A stretch of DNA of 59,543 nucleotides from Methylobacter sp. (GTDB lineage: Bacteria > Pseudomonadota > Gammaproteobacteria > Methylococcales > Methylomonadaceae). Under the pieces are notes generated by a model, which made no database searches, was not told the origin of the DNA, and saw nothing but the letters and a program-made list of their open reading frames with translations. Below, piece after piece: positions 7,919 through 17,445 of the stretch. The stretch is from the NCBI GenBank assembly GCA_004299305.1, contig SCPZ01000124.1:1-59543 (forward strand). Direction: 5' to 3'. Each line of letters begins with the position of its first letter. Within the stretch, counting starts at the first letter, position 1. The position numbers and the translations under genes were made by a program.

Positions 7919-9250
7919 ATGCGGCAAGGGTTTATACTCAGGCAATATCGCAAGGTTTATCGCTTCGATAACTGGATGCGACGGCACTTTACCTTTACGG
8001 GACAGCTCGTAATAACGTTTATGATCGCCGCTGCCGTTTTTGGCGTCAATACCAAGCAAAGCACCACCTACCAGTTGTTTGTATTTTTATTAGTGCTGTT
8101 GATTTTTTCCCTGTTAAACAGCGCGTTTAATCGTCTTAAAGTCACGTTAACCCGCCGCTTGCCGCGTTACGGCATGGTCGGCGAGCCCTTATGCTATAGC
8201 GTCACGCTGACTAACTTAACAAGCAAAACTTACGACCGCCTGGCGCTATGTGAACAGCTGGCCGAATCCCTGCCCAACCCGGCACAATTAAAACGTTTTT
8301 ATCAATTGGATAAGCAACCATGGTTTAAACAGGGCATAAGTTTTCGACAATGGCTGCGCTATCTGGCATACCAGCGCGGCGGCGTGATTGCCGAAACGGT
8401 CTTGCCCAATTTGGCACAAACGCCGCTTCAGGTAAAAATCAGCTTTGTCCCAACCCGGCGCGGCTCGATAACCTTTGCCGACAGTTATCTGGCTAAACCG
8501 GATCTGCTGGGCTTGTTCCGCCGCTTAATCGTATTAAAAGCGCATCAAAGTTGCTTGGTGCTGCCCAAACACTATCCGCTTAAGCCCTTAACCCTGGCGG
8601 GGAAACGCAAATACCAGGCAGGCGGCGTGTCGCTGGCAAGTTCAGTCGGCAATTCCAGCGAATTTATGTCGCTACGGGATTATCAACGGAGCGACCCGCT
8701 AAACAGCATTCACTGGAAGAGCTTTGCCAAACACGGCAAGCTGATCGTTAAAGAATATCAGGATGAATATTTTGTTCGACGCGCATTATTGCTGGATACC
8801 TTTGTCGGCGATGCCGCAGTTGAGCAATTTGAAGCCGCCGTGTCGGTTGCCGCCTCAATTGCGCTCAGCGAGCGACAAAATGAAGCCTTGCTGGATTTAA
8901 TGTTTGTCGGCCTTCAAACTTACTGTTTTACCACCGGGCGCGGTGTTGACCAGTTGCCGCATTTACAGGAGATTCTGGCCGCAGTACAGTCCAGCACGGA
9001 AGGCTCGTTTGCCCAGTTACAGCAGGCGGTGCAGGCCCGCGCCGGATTATGCAGTAGCCTGGTCTGTGTGCTGATGCACTGGGATGAAGCCCGACAAAAC
9101 TTTATCAAACAACTGCTTGCCCACGATTTACCGGTGGCGGTGTTTTTATTGCATGACGGCTCACTGACCGAACCGCAATGCGCTAATAAACCGGAACATT
9201 TTCATCTGCTGGATTATCATCACCTGGCGGAACAATTGGCGGCGTTATGA
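7919..9250 (+). CDS. DUF58 domain protein
   Basis: A 443-residue protein with two N-terminal hydrophobic segments (about residues 25-65), a beta-rich middle region and the conserved DUF58 core beginning around residue 255 with SLRDYQRSDPLNSIHWKSFA. The C-terminal half resembles a von Willebrand A-like fold. Function is unknown in the family, but it nearly always follows a MoxR ATPase and precedes a transglutaminase. Its stop overlaps the start of the next gene (ATGA), indicating translational coupling. Confidence 0.92.
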   Translation: MRQGFILRQYRKVYRFDNWMRRHFTFTGQLVITFMIAAAVFGVNTKQSTTYQLFVFLLVLLIFSLLNSAFNRLKVTLTRRLPRYGMVGEPLCYSVTLTNLTSKTYDRLALCEQLAESLPNPAQLKRFYQLDKQPWFKQGISFRQWLRYLAYQRGGVIAETVLPNLAQTPLQVKISFVPTRRGSITFADSYLAKPDLLGLFRRLIVLKAHQSCLVLPKHYPLKPLTLAGKRKYQAGGVSLASSVGNSSEFMSLRDYQRSDPLNSIHWKSFAKHGKLIVKEYQDEYFVRRALLLDTFVGDAAVEQFEAAVSVAASIALSERQNEALLDLMFVGLQTYCFTTGRGVDQLPHLQEILAAVQSSTEGSFAQLQQAVQARAGLCSSLVCVLMHWDEARQNFIKQLLAHDLPVAVFLLHDGSLTEPQCANKPEHFHLLDYHHLAEQLAAL

Positions 9251-11163
9251 ACAAAGACATCCTGTTGTTAAGCTTTGGCCTATTGTCATGGGGATGGTTA
9301 TCTCAAACTTGGCTGGCGGCTGCGGGACTGTTGTTTATCATCGCAGCCAATAAATACAGCGTCTGGCGTTGGCAGATAAGTCCGCAGCAGTTCTACCGCT
9401 GCGCCGATTTATCCACCCTGCTGGTGATACTGTTATTGGTTGATGTGTATATTTTACAGCCCACCGACCGGCCCATTTTTGTACTGTTAAAATGGCTGCC
9501 GGTGTTGTTTGCTCCCGTGTTATTTGCACAATTATTCAGCAACGCCCAGAACTTGCCCTTAGCCGCCTTGTTTTATTCGTTGCGTAAACAACAGTCCGAA
9601 CCGTCTGTTGAAACCGATTTTATACTGCCTTATGCGGGCTTGACTGTATTGAGTGCGGGCGCTGCCAATGTGCAAACCCCCGCCTATTTCACCATTGCGG
9701 CAACGCTGTTTACCGGCATTCTCTGGTCGGCTCGCCCCAAATATAGCCCGGTTCCGATATGGCTATTAAGCATCGGCTTGGCTATTGTTGTGAGTCATTT
9801 CGGTTATCACGGTTTAAGGCAATTACACGCATTAGTCGAGGAAAAATCGGTAGCTTGGCTAAGCGATAGTCAAACCGACCCCTTCAAAAGTCAAACCTCT
9901 ATCGGCGATATAGGCGAATTGAAATTATCAGACAAAATCGAATTCCGCCTCAAAGCCGACGCCCCGTTACTACTGCATCAAGCCAGCTATGACCTGTATT
10001 TTGGACACAACTGGATGGCTTCCAATCGCCTGTTTACGACCAAGAACCCGGTAAACCCCATCGAAAACGGCAAGCCGAAACAACTGGAAATTCTGCAACA
10101 ACTTAACCGGCAAGCCCTATTGGCATTGCCGGACGGCACCATAAACATAACAGGATTGGGAGATGAAGCTTATCTGCAATACACCGATCTGGGTGCGGTA
10201 AAAGTCACCCTGTCGCCAAGATTTTCCCGTTACCGGGTTTTTTATACCGGCCAAAGAACCGATGCTCCCGGTAAACATGACCTACAAATCCCCAAACAAC
10301 ATCTCGATTGGTTACAGCAGTTTAGCGACGAATTAAAATTTGCGGGACAAAGTCCCGAAGCCATCGCCGAACACATCAAAACCTATTTTCAGCGTAATTT
10401 TTTATACAGCCTTTATCTAGGAACCCAAACGGATGCCGACTTAGCCTTAAAAGAGTTTATGCTCAAGCGCAAGGCCGGTCACTGTGAATATTTTGCCGCC
10501 GCCACCGTGTTATTGCTCAGAAAAGCGGGCATACCTGCACGCTTGGCTAATGGATACGCCGTCAATGAATATGACAGTCGGCAAGGTTTATATATTGTTC
10601 GCAGCCGTCATGCCCATGCCTGGGCTATTGCCTATATAAATGGCGTATGGCAAGCCGTCGACTCCACGCCCGCGCAATGGCTGGCCATGGAAACAGAACA
10701 TGCCGGACTGTGGCAACCGCTTACCGATTGGTGGTCGAATTGCGTATTTCAGTTCCGGCAATGGCAACGCCAACAAACCGAACAACAAAATACCGAACTA
10801 GCCCTACTAAGCGCATTATTTCCGATGATTTATTTAGCATGGCGCATTTACTCCGCAAAACGGAAATTAAAGCGGAGAGTGCAATATGCAAGCGCAACCG
10901 CGCAAAAAACCGCTTATCAAGGATTGGATTCCGAGTTTTACCTTATCGAGCAACGCTTGCAAAATACCGTCCAGGCCCGGCAACACAACGAAAGCATTCA
11001 GCAATGGGTTAAGCGTTTGCAACTACCGGCATTAAATCAACTTTATAGATTGCATTACCAGTTACGTTTCGACCCTATGGGACTTTCCGTAGAACAAAGA
11101 CAGCACTTACAGCAACAAGCAAGAGAATGGGCAGGAAGTTTCCGGGACGGGGCTGTCAGGTAG
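9247..11163 (+). CDS. TgpA-like membrane transglutaminase (DUF3488/transglutaminase core)
   Basis: A 638-residue protein with several N-terminal membrane segments (roughly residues 5-195), a periplasmic transglutaminase core and a C-terminal membrane segment near residue 520 followed by a cytosolic tail. The catalytic triad is visible: Cys in KAGHCEYFAAATVLLLRKAG, His in SRHAHAWAIAY, and Asp in WQAVDSTPA. In Pseudomonas aeruginosa the homologue TgpA is essential and has transglutaminase activity. It is the last gene of the MoxR operon. Confidence 0.93.
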   Translation: MNKDILLLSFGLLSWGWLSQTWLAAAGLLFIIAANKYSVWRWQISPQQFYRCADLSTLLVILLLVDVYILQPTDRPIFVLLKWLPVLFAPVLFAQLFSNAQNLPLAALFYSLRKQQSEPSVETDFILPYAGLTVLSAGAANVQTPAYFTIAATLFTGILWSARPKYSPVPIWLLSIGLAIVVSHFGYHGLRQLHALVEEKSVAWLSDSQTDPFKSQTSIGDIGELKLSDKIEFRLKADAPLLLHQASYDLYFGHNWMASNRLFTTKNPVNPIENGKPKQLEILQQLNRQALLALPDGTINITGLGDEAYLQYTDLGAVKVTLSPRFSRYRVFYTGQRTDAPGKHDLQIPKQHLDWLQQFSDELKFAGQSPEAIAEHIKTYFQRNFLYSLYLGTQTDADLALKEFMLKRKAGHCEYFAAATVLLLRKAGIPARLANGYAVNEYDSRQGLYIVRSRHAHAWAIAYINGVWQAVDSTPAQWLAMETEHAGLWQPLTDWWSNCVFQFRQWQRQQTEQQNTELALLSALFPMIYLAWRIYSAKRKLKRRVQYASATAQKTAYQGLDSEFYLIEQRLQNTVQARQHNESIQQWVKRLQLPALNQLYRLHYQLRFDPMGLSVEQRQHLQQQAREWAGSFRDGAVR

Positions 11164-11182
11164 AAAAACAACATAAAAACAG

Positions 11183-11282
11183 CAACTATTCAGACCCCGA
11201 CCGTATTAGACCTTCCAGGTTTTTAAAATCTGGAAGGTCTCGACGTAACAATATATTTTTCAATAGGATGATTTAGCCATAA
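11183..11282. repeat. Palindromic intergenic repeat, family R2, copy 1 (inverted)
   Basis: It contains the palindrome AGACCTTCCAGG...CTGGAAGGTCT (11208-11240) flanked by a segment shared with copies at about 46495-46628 and 51775-51939 (for example TTCAATAGGATGATTTAGCC, the complement of GGCTAAATCATCCTATTGAA in copy 3). This copy is in the opposite orientation to the other two. It fills most of the 252-bp gap between the transglutaminase and the next gene. Confidence 0.8.
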
Positions 11283-11415
11283 AAGGGTGCTGCATCAGCG
11301 CCCTTCTTTGAGACACCCATTGAGTGAAATACTCTATTGCATAACCAAGTGTTTTATCTGTGTAAATCCGTGGCTAACTGATTTTTTTTAGGATAAACGT
11401 AAGCAGGATAAATCT

Positions 11416-11865
11416 ATGTCTAATTGTTGCGCCACTGGTGCATTGAACGCTGCCACACAGGCTTGTCCTGAGTGCGGGACTGTCTGTAAAAGCGTCGAAA
11501 TGCGAACGCTTTACCAGCAGGTAAAGTTTCCCGAAAACCAACATATTACATCCGGCAGCTATTATTTTTGCCCAGCCGAACAATGTTCAATCGCTTACTT
11601 TTCAAGCGCCGGAAACCGTATTCCCAAAGCACATTTAAGATCCTATCAAGAGATTCGGCAAGGCAAGCTATGTTATTGCTTCGATATTGATACTGATCTT
11701 TACCTATCAGCGTTACGCGTTAACCGTGCCGAGTCGATTAAAGAATTTGTCATACAACGGACAAAAGTCGGCGAGTGCGCTTGTGAATCCCGTAATCCGT
11801 CAGGACGCTGCTGTTTAGCGGAATTTAAGCGTTTGGAAAAAGAACAAGGCAAAACAGCTGGCTGA
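11416..11865 (+). CDS. CopZ-like iron-sulfur/zinc metallochaperone domain protein
   Basis: A 149-residue cysteine-rich protein. The N-terminal part (C4, C5 and CPECGTVCK near 18-26) looks like the zinc site, and the C-terminal GECACESRNPSGRCC motif (about residues 117-131) resembles the BFD-like [2Fe-2S] fold. This matches the N-terminal domain of Archaeoglobus CopZ, a copper chaperone with Zn and Fe-S cofactors. The heavy-metal-associated domain of full CopZ is absent. A role in copper or other metal handling is family-based inference. A two-component system follows on the other strand. Confidence 0.75.
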   Translation: MSNCCATGALNAATQACPECGTVCKSVEMRTLYQQVKFPENQHITSGSYYFCPAEQCSIAYFSSAGNRIPKAHLRSYQEIRQGKLCYCFDIDTDLYLSALRVNRAESIKEFVIQRTKVGECACESRNPSGRCCLAEFKRLEKEQGKTAG

Positions 11866-11903
11866 TTCAGGAATAGTGCTATGACATTAAGACTGTTGAA
11901 TAT

Positions 11904-13280
11904 TCACAATGGCTTAAAAATCAAGTCGATCCGGGTGCCGCCTGCCGCACTAACACGGCTTAACTCAAGCCGGGCTTTATGCAGTTCAGCAATCTCCTTG
12001 ACGATTGCCAGTCCTAGTCCGCAACCGTCTCCAGGGCTTCCGGGGATACGATAAAAACGTTCGAAAACCCTGCCCGTTTCAAGTTCAGGTATGCCTGCGC
12101 CATCGTCTTCTACGCTAAGGCAGGGCAATGGATAAGGATCGACCTTAACCGCAATATTGCCCTTGGCAAGTCCGTAACAAATGGCGTTATCGAGCAAATT
12201 AGCTAGCAACTCCCGCAACAGGACTTCATCGCCGCGTACCAACAGCGCTTGCTCCGGGCCTTCAAAGCTGAGCTCCATGTGCCGTTGCAAGGCTTTAGGC
12301 GCCCAGTCCATACAGGTTTCTTTTGCCAATTTGCATAAGTCTACCGGTCGCAATTCATAATCGCCATCAATGGGTTCGGATCTGGCTAAAAGCAGTAGTT
12401 GCGTGGTCAGGTGCGACATCCGGTCGGCGCAACCTTGAATTTGCAGCAGCGCAGGTTTCATCGCAGGCAAATCCTGTTCTCGCTGTGCGCGTTCCACTTG
12501 CAGTTTCAAGCCCGCCAACGGGGTTCGTAATTGATGTGCAGCATTGGCGATAAATCGTTGCTGGGTGGCGATGGCCGATCCTAAGCGTTCCAGTAAATCA
12601 TTGATGGTGTCGGTCAGCGCCCGCACTTCTAAAAAAACATGCTGCTCGGGAATGGGGCGCAAATCGCGTGATGAGCGCTGGGCAATCTCATCGGCCAAGA
12701 CGTGCAACGGTTGCAAGCCGCGCTTTACACCGATTACCAGGTAAATACCGGCCAGGAAAACAAGCACCATTTGCGGCACAAGGTCGGCCAGTAAAATATC
12801 CAGCATCATGTTGCGGCGTTTATTTAAGGTCTCCGCAACATGGACAAAAACCTTTTCCGAACTGTGCTCAGGCGCAATCAACATCGACACGACCCTGACC
12901 GGTTCGCCATACATCTCGTTGTCAAAAAAGACCGGCCGTGTCCAATCGGTGTCCATATCGAACGGTTCGGGAACGAATTTATCGCCCGCCATCATGCCTT
13001 TTTGTTCGGAGATGATTTTAAAATAGGTTTGGTCCGACTCGTCCCATTTGAAAATCTCCAGCGCGGCGGGCGGCAATACCACGAATATTTTGCCTTTGCG
13101 CACCTTGATTTCCTGGGCTAATGAGCGTGCGGAATCGAGCAGCCAGCGATCGTAAGCCACATTGACATGATGCAAGGTGACAAAATAAGACAGCACCGAC
13201 TCGATGCTGATGAAGAAAATCAACGGAATGGCTAATCGAAGCAGGATTTCAGTCTTGAGGCTGCGTTTTTTATGCATCAT
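11904..13280 (-). CDS. Sensor histidine kinase, TctE/QseC type
   Basis: A 458-residue membrane sensor kinase. A first membrane helix (about residues 10-32), an extracytoplasmic sensor region (about 33-165) and a second membrane helix (about 165-185) precede a HAMP linker. The HisKA domain carries the phosphorylated histidine in AHQLRTPLAGLKLQVE, and the HATPase domain has the N box (NLLDNAICYG), VEDDGAGIP and GCGLGLAIVKEIAELH. It follows the response regulator gene with an 11-base overlap, so the pair is co-translated. The signal is unknown. The sensor region and kinase core resemble TctE/QseC proteins, which sense organic acids or other small ligands. Confidence 0.93.
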   Translation of the reverse strand: MMHKKRSLKTEILLRLAIPLIFFISIESVLSYFVTLHHVNVAYDRWLLDSARSLAQEIKVRKGKIFVVLPPAALEIFKWDESDQTYFKIISEQKGMMAGDKFVPEPFDMDTDWTRPVFFDNEMYGEPVRVVSMLIAPEHSSEKVFVHVAETLNKRRNMMLDILLADLVPQMVLVFLAGIYLVIGVKRGLQPLHVLADEIAQRSSRDLRPIPEQHVFLEVRALTDTINDLLERLGSAIATQQRFIANAAHQLRTPLAGLKLQVERAQREQDLPAMKPALLQIQGCADRMSHLTTQLLLLARSEPIDGDYELRPVDLCKLAKETCMDWAPKALQRHMELSFEGPEQALLVRGDEVLLRELLANLLDNAICYGLAKGNIAVKVDPYPLPCLSVEDDGAGIPELETGRVFERFYRIPGSPGDGCGLGLAIVKEIAELHKARLELSRVSAAGGTRIDLIFKPL

Positions 13281-13944
13281 CCGAGCGCTCCAGCAAATAA
13301 CCGAGGCCGCGCACTGTCCTGATCACCGCGCCATAAGGTTCGATACGTTTGCGCAGCCTATGCACATAGATCTCAACGGCATTATCGGTTAGCGCATCGC
13401 CATCCACAGACAGGCGTTGCGCAATACGGTCTTTGCTGACGACTTTCCCTGCCTGAAGTAACAGTATTTCCAGTACGCCGTATTCTCGCGCCGACAGGTT
13501 AATGGTTTGGCCGTCTGCTAAAACCTGGTGATTATGGGTGTCCAGGGTCAGGAGGCCGATCACTATATCGTTGCTAAAGCCGCCGTAACAACGCCGAATC
13601 AGCGCGTGAACCCTGGCTTCCAATTCCCGGAGTTCAAAGGGTTTGGTCATATAGTCGTCAGCGCCCTGTTCAATACCGTTTATCCTGTCGTTGACCCCGT
13701 CGCGCGCGGTCAAAATCAAGATAGGCAAGGGGATTTTCCGGTTGCGCAACTTGCGCAACAGTTCTAAACCGTCCATATCCGGCAGCCCCAAATCCAGCAC
13801 GATCAAATCGAAATCTTGCGCGAGCAGCAACTGTTCTGCGTATCCGCCGCTCGTGGCGGAAGTCACCGAATAGCCGCTGTCGCTCAAAGTATGCGTTAAG
13901 CCGTCAGCCAATACGGCGTCGTCTTCTATTAATAAAATGTTCAT
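13270..13944 (-). CDS. Response regulator, OmpR/PhoB family (TctD/QseB type)
   Basis: A 224-residue two-domain regulator. The receiver domain has the acidic pair near residues 7-9 (IEDD), the phosphoacceptor Asp in LIVLDLGLPDMDG (about residue 51) and Lys in MTKPFE (about 101). The C-terminal winged helix carries DNAVEIYVHRLRKRIEPYG followed by IRTVRGLGY, typical of OmpR-like DNA-binding domains. It is the first gene of the pair and would be phosphorylated by the kinase encoded just downstream. Its targets are not evident; the divergent carbonic anhydrase gene 100 bp away is a possible one. Confidence 0.95.
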   Translation of the reverse strand: MNILLIEDDAVLADGLTHTLSDSGYSVTSATSGGYAEQLLLAQDFDLIVLDLGLPDMDGLELLRKLRNRKIPLPILILTARDGVNDRINGIEQGADDYMTKPFELRELEARVHALIRRCYGGFSNDIVIGLLTLDTHNHQVLADGQTINLSAREYGVLEILLLQAGKVVSKDRIAQRLSVDGDALTDNAVEIYVHRLRKRIEPYGAVIRTVRGLGYLLERSDDA

Positions 13945-14045
13945 GTCCAGGGTGTTGCGAAAGGTTTTTGAAAGGTTAAGGGGCTAGGATAAGCGTCACT
14001 AAGATATACCGTGCAAGTCACTTAAATTAAAAAGGCATTTGAGAA

Positions 14046-14687
14046 ATGAAAACCTTAACCAAAGAAATGCAAGCAGCCATTACACCGGCAATGGCTTTAG
14101 CCTTATTAAAAGAAGGCAATAAACGCTTTGTCAGCAACCTTAAAGTAAACCGCAACCTGTTGCAACAAGCGAATGAAACCTCGGACGGGCAACATCCGTT
14201 TGCGGTTATTTTAAGTTGCATTGATTCCCGTACTTCAGTTGAACTAATTTTTGATCAGGGCTTGGGCGACGTGTTAAGCGTCCGCATTGCCGGAAATATT
14301 ATTAATGAAGATATTTTAGGCAGCATGGAATTCGGCTGCAAAATCGCCGGTGCCAAGATTATTGTGGTTTTGGGACATACTAAATGCGGCGCGGTAAAAG
14401 GCGCTTGCGATCATATTGAAATGGGCAACCTGACTGCGCTGTTAAGCAAAATACAGCCCGCTGTTTATGATGAAAAAACTGTTACCGAAAGCCGCGATTC
14501 CAGCAACAACGAATTTGTCGAAAAAGTAGCCGCCATTAATGTCAGAAGAACGGTACATGCCATTATGGAGCGTAGCCCTATTTTAAAGGAAATGATTCTA
14601 AGCGGCGCAATCGGAATTGTCGGCGGCAATCATGACATTTCAACCGGCGAAGTGAGTTTTTATGATGACACTTTAATTATTGACTGA
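14046..14687 (+). CDS. Beta-class carbonic anhydrase
   Basis: A 213-residue enzyme that interconverts CO2 and bicarbonate. Zinc ligands are visible: Cys58 in the C-x-D-S-R motif (CIDSR, with the catalytic Asp60/Arg62 dyad), His111 and Cys114 in GHTKCGAVKGAC. There is no signal peptide, so it is cytoplasmic. It is followed 78 bases downstream by a SulP-type transporter in the same orientation, a pairing that fits import and hydration of inorganic carbon. Confidence 0.95.
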   Translation: MKTLTKEMQAAITPAMALALLKEGNKRFVSNLKVNRNLLQQANETSDGQHPFAVILSCIDSRTSVELIFDQGLGDVLSVRIAGNIINEDILGSMEFGCKIAGAKIIVVLGHTKCGAVKGACDHIEMGNLTALLSKIQPAVYDEKTVTESRDSSNNEFVEKVAAINVRRTVHAIMERSPILKEMILSGAIGIVGGNHDISTGEVSFYDDTLIID

Positions 14688-14765
14688 CTTGTATTGCAAC
14701 TGGACTATTAGCTTGACCTACCCCCCAGTTGCCCGCTGCGTCCTGAATTAACGAGGATTATTAAT

Positions 14766-16358
14766 ATGATACATAAACACGCCCAATTTTATTTCCGTCA
14801 TTTAAAAGACGATTTTCCTGCCGGCATTGTGGTGTTCTTGGTCGCCCTGCCGTTATGCCTAGGTATTGCGTTGGCCTCCGGCGCACCGTTATTTTCCGGG
14901 TTGATTGCGGGTTTAACAGGAGGTTTGATCGTTTCCTTGTTGAGTGGCTCGCAACTTTGCGTTTCAGGACCCGCTGCCGGTCTTACTGTGATTGTTTTCA
15001 ATGCTATTGAAACTCTCGGCAGTTTTCAAGGATTGCTGGTTGCCTGCGTTTTGGCAGGCCTCATGCAACTCGCTTTGGGTTACCTGAGAGCGGGAATTAT
15101 CGGCGCTTTTTTTCCATCCGCAGTGATTGAAGGCATGTTGGCGGCCATCGGTTTAATTTTGATTATCAAGCAGATTCCTCATGCCACCGGTTACCATAAC
15201 AGTTATGAGGGTGACGAAAGTTATATGAAGGAAACGGCGCATTCAAGCTTTGTGGAAATGGTTGATGCGTTTGGCGGCATTTCCCCAGGTTCGGTTATTA
15301 TCAGCGGGGTGGCATTGTTGCTGTTGATTTTATGGGGGACGCCGTGGTTTAAAAAACAAAAACTGTTAAAGCTGATTCCCGGGCCGTTAATCGCGGTGCT
15401 TTGGGGAGTAGGCTATAACTTAATCGCCACACGATTTGCACCGTCCTGGAAGGTCAGTTCCGAGCATTTAGTCAGTTTGCCGGTCTCGGAAAAAGCCACT
15501 GATTTCTTCAATAATTTCATGTTCCCTGACTTTAGCTATCTTGCCAACCCGGAGGTTTATGTCGTCGCGGTAACGATTGCGATTATCGCCAGTTTGGAAA
15601 CGCTGTTAAGCCTTGAGGCGACCGATAAACTTGATCCTTTAAAACGTATCGCGCCAACCAACAGGGAATTAAAAGCGCAAGGGGTCGGCAATATCATCAG
15701 CGGCTTGCTCGGCGGCTTGCCCATCACCGCCGTCATCGTGCGCAGTGCGGCCAATATCAACGCGGGGGGGCAAACCCGTATTGCCTGCTTCACTCATGGC
15801 CTGTTTTTGTTGTTGAGCGTCATGTATTTGGCGATTTACCTGAACCACATACCACTGGCCTGTTTGTCGGCCATTTTGCTGCATACAGGCTATAAGCTGG
15901 CCAATCCGGCCTTATTCAAAAAGTTTTACCGAAAAGGCATGAGCCAATTTCTGCCGTTTGCTATTACGGTACTTGCCATTCTGCTGACCGATTTATTAAA
16001 AGGCATGGCTATCGGCATGTTTATAGGCCTGTTTTTTGTGATCAAAGCTAATTATTCGGCGGCGATTACCTTGATCCAGGACGGGTCGCATTATGTGTTG
16101 TCATTCAATAAAGACGTTTCGTTCCTGAATAAGGCATTGCTGAGAAAATTCATCCTGCGCATTCAGGCAGACAGCAGCGTAACCATTGATGCGAGTAAAG
16201 CCAAATTTATCGATCATGATATTCTGGAAACAATCGAGGATTTTCTGGCCACGGCGCCGGATGACAATATTACGGTTGAAGTCATCGACTTGTACGGCAA
16301 GGAAAAGATAAAAAAACACGAGTCTTTAGTGGTGCTGAATGACCGGGTCAATAGCTAA
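14766..16358 (+). CDS. SulP-family anion transporter (probable bicarbonate transporter)
   Basis: A 530-residue membrane protein with the SulP signature at the start (DDFPAGIVVFLVALPLCLGI), about ten to twelve membrane segments and a C-terminal STAS-like domain after about residue 430. SulP proteins carry sulfate, bicarbonate or other anions. The upstream carbonic anhydrase gene makes bicarbonate the best guess, as in BicA-type systems; sulfate remains possible. A GAGG ribosome binding site precedes the ATG. Confidence 0.9.
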   Translation: MIHKHAQFYFRHLKDDFPAGIVVFLVALPLCLGIALASGAPLFSGLIAGLTGGLIVSLLSGSQLCVSGPAAGLTVIVFNAIETLGSFQGLLVACVLAGLMQLALGYLRAGIIGAFFPSAVIEGMLAAIGLILIIKQIPHATGYHNSYEGDESYMKETAHSSFVEMVDAFGGISPGSVIISGVALLLLILWGTPWFKKQKLLKLIPGPLIAVLWGVGYNLIATRFAPSWKVSSEHLVSLPVSEKATDFFNNFMFPDFSYLANPEVYVVAVTIAIIASLETLLSLEATDKLDPLKRIAPTNRELKAQGVGNIISGLLGGLPITAVIVRSAANINAGGQTRIACFTHGLFLLLSVMYLAIYLNHIPLACLSAILLHTGYKLANPALFKKFYRKGMSQFLPFAITVLAILLTDLLKGMAIGMFIGLFFVIKANYSAAITLIQDGSHYVLSFNKDVSFLNKALLRKFILRIQADSSVTIDASKAKFIDHDILETIEDFLATAPDDNITVEVIDLYGKEKIKKHESLVVLNDRVNS

Positions 16359-16380
16359 AGTTATTCGCAAAAATTAAACC

Positions 16381-16428
16381 GCCACAGGTTCACAGATTAA
16401 ACTTATTTATAATCAGCGAATCTGTGGC
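16381..16428. terminator. Inverted repeat between convergent SulP and yacG genes
   Basis: GCCACAGGTTC (16381-16391) pairs with GAATCTGTGGC (16418-16428) with one mismatch. It lies between convergent genes and may act as a bidirectional terminator, although no strong T-run follows. The sequence also resembles the many small palindromes elsewhere in the window. Confidence 0.35.
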
Positions 16429-16461
16429 AACTTTGACAGAGGGGTATTTTTGGCAGGTTGC

Positions 16462-16668
16462 CTAATGAAAAAAACCATCGTCCTCGTCATCGCTTTCCTG
16501 CGACAAAGACTGTCCTGGGATTCTCTTTTCTTCCATTGCCCATTCGCCCAAGTCAATCAATTTACAGCGTTCGGAACAGAAGGGTTTGGATAGTTGCTCA
16601 GGCAGCCAGGGTACGGAGCATCCGCAGTTAGGGCATTTTACTATCAGCGGTTTGCTGGATGCCGACAT
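16462..16668 (-). CDS. yacG: DNA gyrase inhibitor YacG
   Basis: A 68-residue zinc protein with the C-x2-C ... C-x3-C pattern (CPNCG and [14 protein letters not shown]) that defines YacG. YacG binds GyrB and inhibits gyrase in vitro. The gene ends the zapD-yacG-side of a minus-strand cluster with coaE, pilD, pilC and pilB, the same gene order seen in many Gammaproteobacteria. Its start overlaps the zapD stop by one base. Confidence 0.96.
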   Translation of the reverse strand: MSASSKPLIVKCPNCGCSVPWLPEQLSKPFCSERCKLIDLGEWAMEEKRIPGQSLSQESDDEDDGFFH

Positions 16669-17444
16669 TAGAAGAGGCAGCGGGTTAAGGTGAACGGGAT
16701 GTCGTCAGGGCTTTGCGTTGGACGTTTGTTGTCGGAAGACGGCACCATGAACCGGACGGTGCAGCGGTGTTTGCCGCCGCTGATTTCTGCAAAGCAATGT
16801 ATGGATTTATCCAGGCTTATTTTAAGCAGTTGGTGGGATTGATTGGTATCCAGCAAAAATTGGAAAAAACCTGCCTCGGCAACCTCGTGAGTAGGTGAGC
16901 TGCAGTTGCGTATAAAGTTAAGAATCAGGTCAATTGCGATACGAATGTCGGCAAACGGGCTGCTCCAGTGTTCCAGGTCTTTTAATCGAATCGCTTCATC
17001 CTGTTCCAACCAGTAATGGAATTCGGGTAAATCAAAAGAACAGGTTCCGCCAGGGATGGAACTGCGTTGGGCGATGCTTTGGAACAGGTCGCTTTCCATG
17101 ACTTGGCTGCCGATTTTCCCGTTAGTGGCATAGAGTTTTTTGCTGGTTTGATTTAATTTGTTAAGCAGTTCTTCCAGTTTTTGGGTGTCTACGCTCTGGT
17201 TATTGGCGATTTTATTGAGTACGTTGGCGTGACGATCCAGTTCTTTCAGTATTTCCGATTTCAGGTCATTGCGTCTGAAAATGGTCATTATATCGAGCAG
17301 CGCGTTAAGCGCGGCGCGTTTATCGGCAACGGTTTCCCCGGTTAAAAAATGATTGAATTGTTGGAAGAGCTGTTCTAACCGTATGAAAACCCGGATACGT
17401 TCATTGAGTGGAAATTCATAGGTAATGGTGGTGTTCACAGACAA
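16668..17444 (-). CDS. zapD: Cell division protein ZapD
   Basis: A 258-residue cytoplasmic protein with the ZapD (DUF1342) signature at the N-terminus ([20 protein letters not shown]) and a mostly helical N-terminal half followed by a beta-rich C-terminal half. ZapD cross-links FtsZ filaments at the division ring. The start codon at 17444 is TTG; a GTG two codons in is an alternative. It lies between coaE and yacG with almost no spacing, so the three are one transcript. Confidence 0.95.
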   Translation of the reverse strand: MSVNTTITYEFPLNERIRVFIRLEQLFQQFNHFLTGETVADKRAALNALLDIMTIFRRNDLKSEILKELDRHANVLNKIANNQSVDTQKLEELLNKLNQTSKKLYATNGKIGSQVMESDLFQSIAQRSSIPGGTCSFDLPEFHYWLEQDEAIRLKDLEHWSSPFADIRIAIDLILNFIRNCSSPTHEVAEAGFFQFLLDTNQSHQLLKISLDKSIHCFAEISGGKHRCTVRFMVPSSDNKRPTQSPDDIPFTLTRCLF

Positions 17445-17445
17445 G

